Below, piece by piece: positions 18,331-27,609 of a stretch of 64,000 nucleotides of DNA. The position numbers and the translations under genes were made by a program. A model generated the notes under the pieces. That model made no database searches. It worked only from the letters and a program-made list of their open reading frames with translations, and was not told where the DNA came from. Within the stretch, counting starts at the first letter, position 1, and each line of letters opens with the position of its first letter. This DNA is from Rhizobium sp. Root483D2 (lineage in GTDB: Bacteria > Pseudomonadota > Alphaproteobacteria > Rhizobiales > Rhizobiaceae): the NCBI RefSeq assembly GCF_001426685.1, contig NZ_LMFB01000006.1:73454-137453 (forward strand), in the 5' to 3' direction.

Positions 18331-18448
18331 ACGGCTCGAACGGGCGCTAAATCGCGCTGCCCCCTTACAACGGCGCCAAAATACGGTAGAAGCGCGGAAA
18401 TCTTTACATTCATCTTTGCAGGGAAGGCCGGGCAACCGGAACTTAGGA

Positions 18449-19120
18449 ATGGCGAACCAGGACGAAAGCTTTATCCGCGAAGTCAACGAAGAACTGCGCT
18501 CCGAACAGGTGAAAGCCGTCTGGACCCGGTTTGGCAGCGTCATCATCGGGATCGCAATTCTCATCGTTGCCGGCACGATCGGCAAGGTTGGATATGAATA
18601 CTGGCATGAGACATCGGCCTCGCAGTCCGGCGACGAATTCCTGGCGGCCTTGACGCTGTCACGCGAAAACAAGACCGATGAAGCACTGGCCGCTCTGGCA
18701 ACGCTCGAAAAGGATGGCTACGGCGCCTATCCGGTTCTGGCAAAAATGCGGGCTGCAACCCTCCAGGTGCAGAAGGGCGATACGCCAGGTGCCATCACGG
18801 CATTCTCCGATATTGCCAAGGATGCCTCCTTGCCGCAGGCGATGCGCGATGCCGCCCGCATGCGTGCTGCCTATCTTCTGGTCGATACCGGCACGTATGA
18901 GCAGGTTTCGGCCGAGGCCGAACAGCTGGCCGTGCCTGGCAATGGCCTGCGCCACTCCGCCCGCGAAGCGCTTGGGCTGGCCGCCTACAAGGCCGGGGAC
19001 ATGGCCAAGGCGAAGACCTGGTTCCAGCAGATCACCGATGATGCCGAAACGCCGCGCAATCTGGCAAACCGCGCCCAGATGCTGCTTGATCTGATTGCCG
19101 CCAGCGGAAAGGCGTCCTGA
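18449..19120 (+). CDS. Membrane-anchored tetratricopeptide protein (YfgM-like)
   Basis: A 223-residue protein with a cytoplasmic N-terminus (ESFIREVNEELRSEQ), one membrane helix near residues 26-48 (SVIIGIAILIVAGTIGKV) and an extracytoplasmic TPR-like helical domain. This is the layout of YfgM/ancillary SecYEG translocon subunits, in which the membrane helix precedes TPR repeats. It sits 68 bp upstream of der, as yfgM does near der in many proteobacteria, which supports the call and suggests co-transcription. Confidence 0.8.
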   Translation: MANQDESFIREVNEELRSEQVKAVWTRFGSVIIGIAILIVAGTIGKVGYEYWHETSASQSGDEFLAALTLSRENKTDEALAALATLEKDGYGAYPVLAKMRAATLQVQKGDTPGAITAFSDIAKDASLPQAMRDAARMRAAYLLVDTGTYEQVSAEAEQLAVPGNGLRHSAREALGLAAYKAGDMAKAKTWFQQITDDAETPRNLANRAQMLLDLIAASGKAS

Positions 19121-19188
19121 ACGGGCGCTTCAGAAAACAACATTGGAGCGTGACCGGTTTGCGGCCGCTCTGAGGACAGGATTATTCG

Positions 19189-20610
19189 ATGAACTTCACC
19201 GTCGCCATCGTTGGGCGCCCCAATGTCGGAAAGTCGACGCTTTTCAACCGTCTGGTTGGCAAGAAGCTGGCGCTTGTCGATGATACGCCGGGTGTGACCC
19301 GCGACCGCCGTCCGGGCGACGCCAAGCTCGTCGATCTGCGCTTCACCATCATCGATACCGCTGGTCTTGAGCAATCCGGTCCGGAAACCCTGCAGGGCCG
19401 CATGTGGCTGCAGACGGAAGCCGCCATTGAAGAGGCCGACCTGACGCTGTTCGTGGTCGACGCCAAATACGGCCTGACGCCGGCCGACGAGACGCTTGGC
19501 AAAATGCTGCGCCGCCGCGGCAAGCCGGTTGTGCTGGTTGCCAACAAGTCGGAAGCCAAGGGCTCGGACGGCGGCTATTACGATGCGTTCACGCTGGGGC
19601 TCGGCGAACCCGTCGCCATCTCCGCCGAACACGGCCAGGGCATGATCGACCTGCGCGACGCGATAGTTGCGGCACTTGGCGAAGACCGCGCCTTTCCGCC
19701 CGAAATTGACGAGCCGGAGACCAATGTCGATCTTCGCGGCGAAGAAGATTTGGAAGACGATGATTACGAGCCGGAATATGATGATACCAAGCCGTTGCGC
19801 GTGGCGATCATCGGCCGCCCGAACGCCGGCAAATCGACGCTGATCAACCGCTTCCTCGGTGAAGACCGGCTGTTGACCGGCCCCGAAGCAGGCATCACCC
19901 GCGACAGCATTTCGGTCGAATGGGACTGGCGCGGCCGCACCATCAAGATGTTCGACACGGCCGGCATGCGCAAGAAGGCGCGGGTGCAGGAAAAGCTCGA
20001 AAAGCTCTCCGTCGCCGACAGCCTGCGCTCCATCCGTTTTGCCGAATCCGTCGTGATCGTCTTTGACGCGACGATTCCGTTCGAGAAGCAGGACCTGCAG
20101 CTGGTCGATCTCGTCGCCCGCGAAGGCCGCGCCGCGATCCTTGCCTTCAACAAATGGGATCTTGTCGAGGACACCCAGGCGCTGCTGGCCGATCTGCGCG
20201 AAAAGACCGAACGCCTGCTGCCGCAGGTGCGCGGCATCCGCGCCGTGCCGATCTCCGGCCAGACCGGCTACGGTCTCGACAAGCTGATGCAGTCGATCAT
20301 CGATACCGACAAGACCTGGAACCGCCGCATCTCCACCGCCAAACTCAACAAGTGGCTGGAATCGCAGCAGATCCAGCATCCGCCGCCGGCCGTGTCCGGC
20401 CGCCGCCTGAAGCTGAAATACATGACCCAGGTCAAGGCCCGCCCGCCGGGTTTCATGATCTCCTGCACGCGGCCGGAATCCGTTCCGGAAAGCTATATCC
20501 GCTATTTGACCAACGGCCTTCGCGCCGATTTCGAAATGCCGGGCGTTCCCATCCGCATCCATCTCAGGGCGTCCGAAAACCCGTTCGAGAACCGCAAGAA
20601 GAAGCGGTAA
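19189..20610 (+). CDS. der: Ribosome biogenesis GTPase Der (EngA)
   Basis: An essential GTPase for 50S subunit maturation. The 473-residue protein carries two G domains in tandem: the first with [14 protein letters not shown] and NKSE, the second with [14 protein letters not shown] and NKWD, followed by a KH-like C-terminal domain ([21 protein letters not shown]). An acidic linker [15 protein letters not shown] joins the two G domains. The last residues are basic (NRKKKR), as usual. Confidence 0.97.
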   Translation: MNFTVAIVGRPNVGKSTLFNRLVGKKLALVDDTPGVTRDRRPGDAKLVDLRFTIIDTAGLEQSGPETLQGRMWLQTEAAIEEADLTLFVVDAKYGLTPADETLGKMLRRRGKPVVLVANKSEAKGSDGGYYDAFTLGLGEPVAISAEHGQGMIDLRDAIVAALGEDRAFPPEIDEPETNVDLRGEEDLEDDDYEPEYDDTKPLRVAIIGRPNAGKSTLINRFLGEDRLLTGPEAGITRDSISVEWDWRGRTIKMFDTAGMRKKARVQEKLEKLSVADSLRSIRFAESVVIVFDATIPFEKQDLQLVDLVAREGRAAILAFNKWDLVEDTQALLADLREKTERLLPQVRGIRAVPISGQTGYGLDKLMQSIIDTDKTWNRRISTAKLNKWLESQQIQHPPPAVSGRRLKLKYMTQVKARPPGFMISCTRPESVPESYIRYLTNGLRADFEMPGVPIRIHLRASENPFENRKKKR

Positions 20611-20614
20611 GGCT

Positions 20615-20635
20615 TGGTAGGGCGTTGCCCTACCA
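20615..20635. terminator. Hairpin between der and the convergent PIN toxin gene
   Basis: TGGTAGGGC and GCCCTACCA form a perfect 9-bp stem with a GTT loop. It includes the last codons and stop of the convergent toxin gene. No T-run follows in either direction. Confidence 0.5.
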
Positions 20636-21019
20636 GGTGATGAAGGTCGGGCTATAGGCGGCGATCTTGCTATCGCGGGTGACGAGGATCAGCGGCTCGG
20701 TGATGGCTTGAGCAATCAACAGGCGGTCAAACGGGTCGGCATGCGTGGTGTGCAGATGCCCGACGGCGGCGGCATGAGCAATCGAGATGTCCAGGAAATC
20801 ATATCCGACACTGGTGAAATGCCGGATCGCCTCTTGGGCATCGAAGGGCGGGCTATCCTTTCGGCCGAGCCGGAATTTTATCGCAATTTCCCAGATACTT
20901 GCGGCCGAGACGAAAACGTCATTGCTTCGGCTCGCTAGTATTTGCCTGATATCGACCGGCAGGCGATGGACGGCAGTCAAACTCCATATCGCCACATGTG
21001 TGTCGAGAAGCAGCCTCAT
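20630..21019 (-). CDS. PIN-domain toxin, VapC type (second TA pair)
   Basis: A 129-residue predicted RNase. The start MRLLLDTHVAIW carries the first catalytic Asp, SIWEIAIKFRLG the Glu, and HADPFDRLLIAQA plus VTRDSKI the later acidic residues. The wording matches the DTHxxIW group of PIN toxins. It overlaps its antitoxin by four bases. Located convergently to der. Confidence 0.88.
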   Translation of the reverse strand: MRLLLDTHVAIWSLTAVHRLPVDIRQILASRSNDVFVSAASIWEIAIKFRLGRKDSPPFDAQEAIRHFTSVGYDFLDISIAHAAAVGHLHTTHADPFDRLLIAQAITEPLILVTRDSKIAAYSPTFITW

Positions 21020-21273
21020 TCCGGCTTGACGCCGAAGAGTTCGGCAATTTCGTCATCCAAAGCGTTGAAGTCTTCGAGAGACATGTCCGGAAACTGCCCT
21101 TCAAGAAGGCCCAATCGTCTTGGCGGCTTTTCGTCAGTTGCGATCGCTACCAGCCGCGCCGCCGGCTTGCCGTCGCGCGCGATGATGATCTCGTCTTCCG
21201 CGCCGCTCTCAACGGCACTGACAAGTTGGGAAAGGCGCGTCTTGGCTTCCAGCATGTTGACGGTGGTCATCAC
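21016..21273 (-). CDS. Antitoxin, Phd/YefM family (second TA pair)
   Basis: An 85-residue antitoxin with the Phd/YefM N-terminal domain (TVNMLEAKTRLSQLVSAVESG, then EIIIARDGKPAARLV) and an acidic toxin-binding tail (SLEDFNALDDEIAELFG). It precedes and overlaps the PIN toxin gene. A 22-bp palindrome lies just upstream of its start. The M1-M2 choice is ambiguous by one codon. Confidence 0.87.
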   Translation of the reverse strand: MMTTVNMLEAKTRLSQLVSAVESGAEDEIIIARDGKPAARLVAIATDEKPPRRLGLLEGQFPDMSLEDFNALDDEIAELFGVKPE

Positions 21274-21279
21274 AATTTT

Positions 21280-21301
21280 CCTTGGCTAAGGTTGACCAAG
21301 G
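21280..21301. promoter_or_regulatory. Palindromic operator of the second Phd/PIN pair
   Basis: CCTTGG and CCAAGG form perfect 6-bp outer arms, with further matching AA/TT pairs inside, giving a 22-bp imperfect palindrome seven bases before the antitoxin start. Autorepression by the antitoxin is the likely role. The sequence differs from the operators at the other two Phd/PIN loci. Confidence 0.6.
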
Positions 21302-21332
21302 TAAGGCCGATGCCGGAAAATTGCAAGATCGT

Positions 21333-22253
21333 CTATGCGGTCCCGTTCAGTTTGTCCTTGGAGACCAGGGCGCCATGATGCTGGATGACTGTAGCCGCCG
21401 TCTCCGCTGCAAATCGTGCCGCTGCGCCGGCATCGTCATCGATGGCGTAGCGGGCGAGGAATGCACCGTTGAAACTGTCGCCGGCACTTGTGGTATCGAC
21501 GATCCGGTCGACCGTGGCAGAGGCAACGAACAGGATCGGTGCATCGCCAAAACTCAGCGTCACGCCCTTTGGTCCATCCTTGACCACGATGTTGTCGACG
21601 CCGAGAGCGCGATAGCGCGCGATAGTCGCTGCGATATCGGCGTCGCCGAAATGCGCGGCTTCGTCATCGAAACTCGGCATGACAAGGCTAGCGGCGCGGG
21701 CACCGGCCGAGATGGTTTCCAGCATATGATGCTTGTCGTCCCACAGGCGCGGGCGGATGTTGGGATCGAAGACGACGCGTTTGCCCGCAGCCTTGGCGCG
21801 GCGCAGTTCCAGAAGCAGGGTTTCGACGGCTGAGGGCGCCAGAATGGCAAGCGTAATGCCGGAAAAGACGATGATATCGCAGGCTTCGATTGCCGCGCGC
21901 AGATGGGCGGCATCGTCGGCCAGGGTCTTGGCTGCGGACACCGAGCGCCAATAGGAGAAGCTGCGCTCGCCGTCTTTCAGGTGGATCATATAGAGCCCGG
22001 GCGAACGGCCCTCGACGCGGCGGATAAAGCCCGTACCGACGCCGGTCTTTTCGATGAAGGCTAGCATCTCGCCGGACACTGTATCGGTGCCGACGGCGGT
22101 AAGGTAATCGACCTGCCAATCGTTGGGCAGGAAGAGCCGGGCATAATAGGCGGTGTTGAACGTGTCGCCGGCATAGCCCTTGCGCAGCAGATCGCCCTCG
22201 GCCTGCATCAGCTCCACCATGCATTCGCCGATCGAAAGCAGCCTGCCCGCCAT
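21333..22253 (-). CDS. kdgK: 2-dehydro-3-deoxygluconokinase (PfkB family)
   Basis: Phosphorylates 2-keto-3-deoxygluconate in the Entner-Doudoroff or uronate pathways. The 306-residue protein has the PfkB N-terminal motif (GECMVELMQAEGDLLRKGYAGDTFNTAYY) and the C-terminal DTTSAGDSFNGAFLA motif with the catalytic Asp. VFDPNIRPRLW is typical of KdgK. The start at 22253 has AGGGGGAG upstream. It is 13 bp after an Ldh-type dehydrogenase gene, with which it probably forms an operon. Confidence 0.88.
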   Translation of the reverse strand: MAGRLLSIGECMVELMQAEGDLLRKGYAGDTFNTAYYARLFLPNDWQVDYLTAVGTDTVSGEMLAFIEKTGVGTGFIRRVEGRSPGLYMIHLKDGERSFSYWRSVSAAKTLADDAAHLRAAIEACDIIVFSGITLAILAPSAVETLLLELRRAKAAGKRVVFDPNIRPRLWDDKHHMLETISAGARAASLVMPSFDDEAAHFGDADIAATIARYRALGVDNIVVKDGPKGVTLSFGDAPILFVASATVDRIVDTTSAGDSFNGAFLARYAIDDDAGAAARFAAETAATVIQHHGALVSKDKLNGTA

Positions 22254-22266
22254 GAAATTCTCCCCC

Positions 22267-23277
22267 TTATTCATGTTTTGCGAAGGCGGAAATACGTCTT
22301 ACCAGCGCGGAAGGCAAGCGGATGCCGTCACGGCGGGCCTGTACCCAGTTCTCGTATTTGGATGCGCCGGGAATATGGATCCCGTAGCCGCTGGAAAGCC
22401 GCATCAACTGTGCGTCCAGCCTGTCTTCAAAGTTTGCGTCCAGCAGAGAGGGAGAAATGGCGATCACCGTCAGGCCGCTGCCCGGCGGGGCGTTGCCACC
22501 GGCAAAATCGGGTGCATCGAGTGACCAGTTGGCACCACTCAGACCCGCCGCCAGCACCTCCACCATCAGCGCGATATTGGCGCCGCGCGATCCGCCGAAG
22601 GCGAGCATCGCGCCCCTGATCGCTGCTGCCGCATCGGTTGTCGGCTGTCCCGCCGTATCGACAGCCCACCCTTGCGGGATCGGCTCGCCACGCTCGGCGG
22701 CTCCGCGAATATTGACGAAGGCGGTGGCGCTCGAGGATTGGTCGATCACCAGCGGCGCGCCATTGCTGCGGGGAGCGCCAAAGGCAAGCGGATTGGTGCA
22801 ATAGACCGGTTTGGAGCCACCGGATCCTGTCAGAAGCGCCGGACCGTTGGTGGCGGCGATGCCGACGAGGCCGTGCTCTGCCAGCCGCAAGACATAGTCT
22901 CCCAGTTCGCCGGATGTGTAGCTGTTGAACTGGGCGAAAAGCGCGATGCCGTAGGTTTTGGCCTTGCTGACCAGATCGTCCAGGGCGCGATCGAAACCGG
23001 TCTGCGCGATGCCGCCATCGGCATCGATGCGGATCAGGGCTGGCGCGGGATCCGTTCTTTTTGGTTCTGCGTCGCCATGGATGCGGCCTGCGCAAAGCGC
23101 TTCGAGATAGTCGGCCAGATGGGAAAAGCCGACGGCATCAGAGCCGCGCGCCTCGGCATCCACGGTTGCGCGGGCCAGCGAAGCTGCCATGGCAGCACTG
23201 CCTCCGGCACCCTTAACGGCGGCAACCGCCAGCGCGTGCGCGTCCGAAAGGCTTGTCGTAACGATGTCCCCGGTCAT
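22267..23277 (-). CDS. Malate/L-lactate dehydrogenase-family (Ldh_2) oxidoreductase
   Basis: A 336-residue NAD(P)H-dependent reductase of the malate/lactate/ureidoglycolate dehydrogenase fold. Conserved parts are ARGSDAVGFSHLADYLE (the His region), ATNGPALLTGSGGSKPVYCTNPLAFGAP and VIDQSSSATA. Members reduce malate, lactate, 2,3-diketogulonate, ureidoglycolate or cyclic imino acids, and the sequence does not decide which. The neighbour kdgK suggests a sugar-acid substrate. The start at 23277 follows GGAGACAG. Confidence 0.85.
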   Translation of the reverse strand: MTGDIVTTSLSDAHALAVAAVKGAGGSAAMAASLARATVDAEARGSDAVGFSHLADYLEALCAGRIHGDAEPKRTDPAPALIRIDADGGIAQTGFDRALDDLVSKAKTYGIALFAQFNSYTSGELGDYVLRLAEHGLVGIAATNGPALLTGSGGSKPVYCTNPLAFGAPRSNGAPLVIDQSSSATAFVNIRGAAERGEPIPQGWAVDTAGQPTTDAAAAIRGAMLAFGGSRGANIALMVEVLAAGLSGANWSLDAPDFAGGNAPPGSGLTVIAISPSLLDANFEDRLDAQLMRLSSGYGIHIPGASKYENWVQARRDGIRLPSALVRRISAFAKHE

Positions 23278-23350
23278 TCTGTCTCCAAGTCGCGGTGGAT
23301 ACTCCAACCTTGCCATCATCATTTTTGCATCGCCGTTGGTCAATTGCCGC

Positions 23351-23371
23351 AAACGGCCGGAAAGGCCGTTT
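23351..23371. repeat. Perfect inverted repeat between the Ldh-type and alpha-glucosidase genes
   Basis: AAACGGCC and GGCCGTTT form a perfect 8-bp inverted repeat with a 5-base spacer in a divergent intergenic region (starts at 23277 and 23433). It could be an operator for a sugar-responsive regulator controlling both sides, or a structured leader element of the alpha-glucosidase mRNA. Confidence 0.4.
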
Positions 23372-23432
23372 ACTCGCACCTGCAGCAACGATACATCTTG
23401 CAGCATATCCTTGTGATCGCGGAGCTTTTTTG

Positions 23433-25076
23433 ATGGCATCTCCCTTGAAGTCCAATCCCGATTGGTGGCGTGGCGCGGTGATCTACCAAGTTTATCCACG
23501 CTCTTTCCAGGACACGACGGGGGATGGGCTGGGCGACCTCAAGGGGGTGACGCAGCGGCTGGCGCATATTGCCAGCCTCGGTGTCGATGCGATCTGGCTG
23601 TCGCCATTCTTCACCTCGCCGATGGCCGATATGGGCTATGACGTCTCGGATTATTGCGATGTCGATCCAATGTTCGGAACGCTTGCCGATTTCGATAGTC
23701 TGCTGAAGACAGCCCATCAGCTCGGCATCCGGGTCATCATCGACCAGGTGATCTCGCACACCTCCGACCAGCACCCTTGGTTCAAGGAAAGCCGCTCGGA
23801 CCGCACCAACGTAAAGGCCGACTGGTATGTCTGGGCCGACCCGAAGCCGGATGGAACCGCGCCGAACAACTGGATGTCGATCTTCGGCGGTCCGGGCTGG
23901 GAATGGGACGGCGTGCGCAAGCAATATTACATGCACAATTTCCTGGGCTCGCAGCCGGACCTTAACTTCCACAATCCGGATGTGCAGGAAGCGCTGCTTG
24001 AAACCGTGCGTTTCTGGTTGAAGCGCGGCGTCGATGGCTTTCGGTTCGACACCGTGAACTTCTATTTTCACGACAAGGAACTGCGCGATAATCCGCCGCT
24101 GGTTTACGATCCCGACGCGATCGGCTTGGACGCTCCCGACGTCAACCCTTACGGCATGCAGAACCATCTCTACGACAAGACGCAGCCTGAAAATGTCGGC
24201 TTCCTGCAGCGGTTTCGCGCCTTGCTCGACGAATTCGGCGATCGGGCTTCGGTCGGCGAAGTCGGCGATGGCGCGCGCTCGCTGAAGACCGTGGCGGCCT
24301 ATACCGGCGGCGGCGACAAGCTGCACATGTGCTACACGTTCGACCTCTTGGGCCCCGATTTTACTGCCAGCCATATCCGCCGCTGTGTCCAGGCGTTTCA
24401 GGACGCCGTCACCGACGGCTGGGTCTGCTGGGCATTTTCCAACCATGACGTGACGCGCCATATCAGCCGGTTCACGCACACGGTTGACGAGCGCGAACGG
24501 GTGGCCAAGCTGGCGATCTCGGTACTGTCAGCGTTGCGCGGTTCGATCTGCCTTTATCAGGGCGAGGAACTGGCTTTGCCGGAGGCGGAATTGCAGCTTG
24601 AAGATCTGCGCGATCCCTATGGCATCCGCTTCTGGCCGGCCTTCAAGGGCCGCGACGGATGCCGCACGCCGATGGTCTGGGAAAAGAAGGCCGATCATGC
24701 GGGTTTTTCCAGCGCCAAGCCATGGCTGCCGGTGCCGGCGGAACACTTTCCCCTGGCTGCAGACCAGCAGCAGGATACTGGCTCGGTGCTTGATCACTAT
24801 CGTCAGACCCTGGCCTTCAGAAAGGCGCATGCGCCGCTTTTGGACGGCACGATGACCTTCCTCGACACAAACCAGGACATCCTGGCGTTCACGCGTGAAA
24901 AGGCTGGTGAAAAGCTGCTGTTCATTTTCAACCTGCACCGCGGTCCGCAGACCGTCGATCTGCCGAAAGGTTTGGCAATTATGGAGGCGGTGCCGATGCC
25001 GGGCTTTTCCCCGCAGACGGTTGATGGACAGATCGTGCTGGAGGCGATGGATGTGTTTTGCGGGCGTGTTGGATGA
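23433..25076 (+). CDS. GH13 alpha-glucosidase
   Basis: A 547-residue cytoplasmic glycoside hydrolase of family 13 that cleaves alpha-glucosides such as maltose, sucrose or trehalose-related sugars. The standard blocks are present: WWRGAVIYQVYPRSF at the N-terminus, DGFRFDTVNFY with the nucleophile Asp, VGEVGDG with the acid Glu, and FSNHDVTR with the third Asp. The sequence resembles rhizobial AglA, but the aglEFGK transporter genes are absent, so aglA is not assigned. The ATG at 23433 has GGAG upstream; the longer open frame would run through the divergent promoter region. Confidence 0.9.
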   Translation: MASPLKSNPDWWRGAVIYQVYPRSFQDTTGDGLGDLKGVTQRLAHIASLGVDAIWLSPFFTSPMADMGYDVSDYCDVDPMFGTLADFDSLLKTAHQLGIRVIIDQVISHTSDQHPWFKESRSDRTNVKADWYVWADPKPDGTAPNNWMSIFGGPGWEWDGVRKQYYMHNFLGSQPDLNFHNPDVQEALLETVRFWLKRGVDGFRFDTVNFYFHDKELRDNPPLVYDPDAIGLDAPDVNPYGMQNHLYDKTQPENVGFLQRFRALLDEFGDRASVGEVGDGARSLKTVAAYTGGGDKLHMCYTFDLLGPDFTASHIRRCVQAFQDAVTDGWVCWAFSNHDVTRHISRFTHTVDERERVAKLAISVLSALRGSICLYQGEELALPEAELQLEDLRDPYGIRFWPAFKGRDGCRTPMVWEKKADHAGFSSAKPWLPVPAEHFPLAADQQQDTGSVLDHYRQTLAFRKAHAPLLDGTMTFLDTNQDILAFTREKAGEKLLFIFNLHRGPQTVDLPKGLAIMEAVPMPGFSPQTVDGQIVLEAMDVFCGRVG

Positions 25077-25103
25077 AGTCTGCGACAGGCTGGGGTCGTA
25101 AAC

Positions 25104-25118
25104 TATCATAAAATGATA
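25104..25118. promoter_or_regulatory. Palindromic operator upstream of parDE
   Basis: TATCAT-AAA-ATGATA is a perfect 6-bp inverted repeat about 36 bp before the parD start, in an AT-rich stretch that probably holds the promoter. ParD-type antitoxins repress their own promoter through such repeats. Confidence 0.55.
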
Positions 25119-25154
25119 TAGATTGGCCTCTGACTGTTTTTCAGGAGCGGCAAG

Positions 25155-25421
25155 ATGGCATCCAGTTATACCTTGGGCACCCATTACGAAGGGTTCATTC
25201 GCGATCTTCTCGAAAGCGGCCGTTATGCCAGCGCCAGCGAAATCGTGCGCGACGGCCTGCGTGCCCTGGAGGAGCGGGAGCAAGTTCGCGCTGCTAAGAT
25301 GCAGGTGTTGAAAGCGGCGATCGATGAGGGTTTCGCAAGCGGCGAATCGGAGCCCCTCGATATGGATTCGATAAAGGTGGAGGCACGGTTGGCCTTTGCG
25401 AAATCCGCCCGTGGCGCTTGA
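25155..25421 (+). CDS. parD: Antitoxin ParD (ribbon-helix-helix)
   Basis: An 88-residue antitoxin. The N-terminus (YTLGTHYEGFIRDLLESGRYASASEIVRDGLRALEERE, read in pieces) is the ParD ribbon-helix-helix pattern with the GRYxSxSEIVRDGLR signature. The tail binds the ParE toxin. The gene overlaps parE and is preceded by a palindromic operator. Confidence 0.92.
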   Translation: MASSYTLGTHYEGFIRDLLESGRYASASEIVRDGLRALEEREQVRAAKMQVLKAAIDEGFASGESEPLDMDSIKVEARLAFAKSARGA

Positions 25422-25707
25422 GATCCGCAGTCAACCCAAGGCGAAAGCCGACCTGACCGATATCTGGCTCTATATCGCGCGTGACAACGAACCTGCTGCA
25501 GACAGGGTGCTGGATCGCATTCAGTCTGTTCTCGCCACTCTTGCAGAGCAACCGGATGCGGGGCGCCTGAGGCTTGAACTTCACGAGGGTCTGCGCAGCT
25601 TTCCGATTGGCAATTACATTGTGTTCTATACGTCTGATGAAACGGCTTTGACCGTGGTCCGCGTGCTCAGCCGGTTTCGCGATATCTCCGAGGACATGAT
25701 GCGTTAG
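25411..25707 (+). CDS. parE: Toxin ParE (RelE/ParE superfamily)
   Basis: A 98-residue toxin of the RelE/ParE fold, typically a gyrase inhibitor for ParE. Conserved parts are SQPKAKADLTDIWLYIA, the RLRLELHEGLRSFPIGNYIVFY core and a C-terminal VVRVLSRFRDI. The GTG at 25411 gives the usual short ParE N-terminus (MALEIRS) and overlaps parD by 11 bases; a TTG at 25396 would add five residues. Which start is used cannot be decided from sequence. Confidence 0.88.
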   Translation: MALEIRSQPKAKADLTDIWLYIARDNEPAADRVLDRIQSVLATLAEQPDAGRLRLELHEGLRSFPIGNYIVFYTSDETALTVVRVLSRFRDISEDMMR

Positions 25708-25723
25708 GCGATCGAGCACCCTT

Positions 25724-27421
25724 TCACCCGATCAGCGCAAATTGATCGACATCGACCAGCCCCATATCCGAAATCTTCAGATGCGGGATGACCGGGAGCG
25801 GCAGGAAGGCGAGCTGAAGGAATGGCTCCTGCAGCGTTGCTCCGAGCGCGAAGGCTGCCTGGCGCAGGTGATGCAGCGTGTCGCGCACGCTTTCATAGGG
25901 TTCTAGGCTCATCAGGCCGGCGACCGGCAGCGAGATTTCACCGGTGACCTTGCCATCCTCCACGACGACGAAACCGCCCTTGATCTGGCCGAGCCGGTTG
26001 GCGGCCAGTGCCATGTCGTCCTCGTTGACGCCGACGACGCATATATTGTGGCTGTCATGGCCGACTGTGGAGGCAATGGCGCCCTTCTTCAATCCGAAGC
26101 CCTGAACGAAGCCGTTGGCATGGTTGCCGTTGACGCCGTGGCGCTCGATGACGGCGACCTTGATGATGTCGCGGCCAAGATCGACACCGGCCTGATTGCC
26201 GGATGCGGGGAGCTTGTAGCGGCGGTGCTCGGTGATGATCTTGCCGGGCAGAACGCCGATGACGGAGGTTTCGCCCTCGGCATAGGGCACGCCGAAATCG
26301 GCCGCGTTGACATGGCCTGCCTTGACGCTGTCGAGCCCGACGGGGGCAACTGCACGGCGGGTGGCAAACAGCGCGTCATCGACGCGGCGTCCGCCCGAAA
26401 ACACCATCTCGGCTTTGCAGTTTTCGAGACTGTCGATGACGACCAGGTCGGCGCGCCAGCCGGGTGCGACCAGGCCACGGTCGCGAAGACCAAAGGCGCG
26501 GGCGGCCGAGATCGAGGCAGCGCGGTAGACGGCGAGCGGCTCGACCCCGTTGGCGATCGCTTCGCGGATCATATAATCGAGATGGCCTTGCTCGGCGATA
26601 TCGAGGGGGTTGCGATCGTCGGTGCAGAGCGCCAGGAACGGTGACAGGCGCTCGGTGAGGATCGGCATCAGCGCGTGCAGATCCTTGGAAACCGAGCCTT
26701 CGCGCACCAGGATATGCATACCCTTGCGGATCTTTTCGAGCGCTTCTTCCGCTGTCGTGCATTCGTGGTCGGTGCGGATACCGGCAGACAGATAGCCGTT
26801 GAGATCAAGGCCGCGCAACAGCGGCGCATGGCCGTCGATATGGCCGTCCTGAAAAGCGTCGAGCTTGGCAAGGCAGACCGGGTCTTTGTGGATGACGCCG
26901 GGGAAATTCATGAATTCCGCCAGGCCGATGACCTTCTCGTGGTCGCGGAACGGCAAGAGCTTTTCGATCGGCAGGCTGGCGCCCGAGGTTTCCAGATGGG
27001 TGGCCGGGACGCAGCTTGATAGCTGCACGCGAATATCCATGATCGTCTCGCGGGCGCAATCGAGGAAGAACTGGATGCCGTCTGTGCCCAGCACATTGGC
27101 GATCTCGTGCGGATCGCAGATGACCGTGGTGATGCCATAGGGCAGGACACAGCGGTCGAATTCATGCGGCGTCACCAGCGAGGATTCGATATGCAGGTGT
27201 GTATCGATGAAGCCGGGAACGACAATCCTGCCGGTAATGTCGATTTCTTGCGTGCCCGTGTAATCTCCATAGGTGCCGACGATGCGGTCGCCGCAGATGG
27301 CGATATCGGAGGCGACGAGGTCGCCGGTCACCAGATCGAAGAAGCGGCCGCCCTTGAGAACGATATCGGCGGGAATGCGGCCGGTACCCTGGTCGATCAG
27401 CTGTTCAAGTTTTTCGCTCAC
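25724..27421 (-). CDS. ade: Adenine deaminase
   Basis: Converts adenine to hypoxanthine, which feeds xanthine dehydrogenase (genes at 4.6-9.4 kb). The 565-residue length is typical of the Ade/AdeC amidohydrolase family. The metal-binding DTHLHIESS motif is present, with [11 protein letters not shown] and later [13 protein letters not shown]. It stands alone, convergent with parE (16 bp apart) and distant from the other purine genes. Confidence 0.94.
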   Translation of the reverse strand: MSEKLEQLIDQGTGRIPADIVLKGGRFFDLVTGDLVASDIAICGDRIVGTYGDYTGTQEIDITGRIVVPGFIDTHLHIESSLVTPHEFDRCVLPYGITTVICDPHEIANVLGTDGIQFFLDCARETIMDIRVQLSSCVPATHLETSGASLPIEKLLPFRDHEKVIGLAEFMNFPGVIHKDPVCLAKLDAFQDGHIDGHAPLLRGLDLNGYLSAGIRTDHECTTAEEALEKIRKGMHILVREGSVSKDLHALMPILTERLSPFLALCTDDRNPLDIAEQGHLDYMIREAIANGVEPLAVYRAASISAARAFGLRDRGLVAPGWRADLVVIDSLENCKAEMVFSGGRRVDDALFATRRAVAPVGLDSVKAGHVNAADFGVPYAEGETSVIGVLPGKIITEHRRYKLPASGNQAGVDLGRDIIKVAVIERHGVNGNHANGFVQGFGLKKGAIASTVGHDSHNICVVGVNEDDMALAANRLGQIKGGFVVVEDGKVTGEISLPVAGLMSLEPYESVRDTLHHLRQAAFALGATLQEPFLQLAFLPLPVIPHLKISDMGLVDVDQFALIG

Positions 27422-27567
27422 GGGGTTCTGCCTCTTTGATATCGCCTGAAAATACGGTTGTCCGGAGCATAGAGGCTGATGACCGTCATTGCATACCCGC
27501 GACTTGGAAAATCAGTGGATGGGGGTGGGGATGGCTGGTGAGCCCCTGAAGAGCCGTCACAAATGAA

Positions 27568-27589
27568 ATCGGGCGCCGAAGCGCCCGAT
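27568..27589 (-). terminator. Hairpin after the binding-protein gene
   Basis: ATCGGGCGC and GCGCCCGAT form a perfect 9-bp stem with a 4-base loop, 21 bp past the stop at 27610 in the minus direction, followed by TTTCATTT. A plausible rho-independent terminator with a broken T-run. Confidence 0.7.
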
Positions 27590-27609
27590 CCGTCAATCCA
27601 ATGGTCTGC

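Noticed and set aside
27422..27609. G-rich stretch with possible structure between ade and the binding-protein gene
   Set aside because: Apart from the terminator at 27568-27589, no conserved or symmetric signal was seen.
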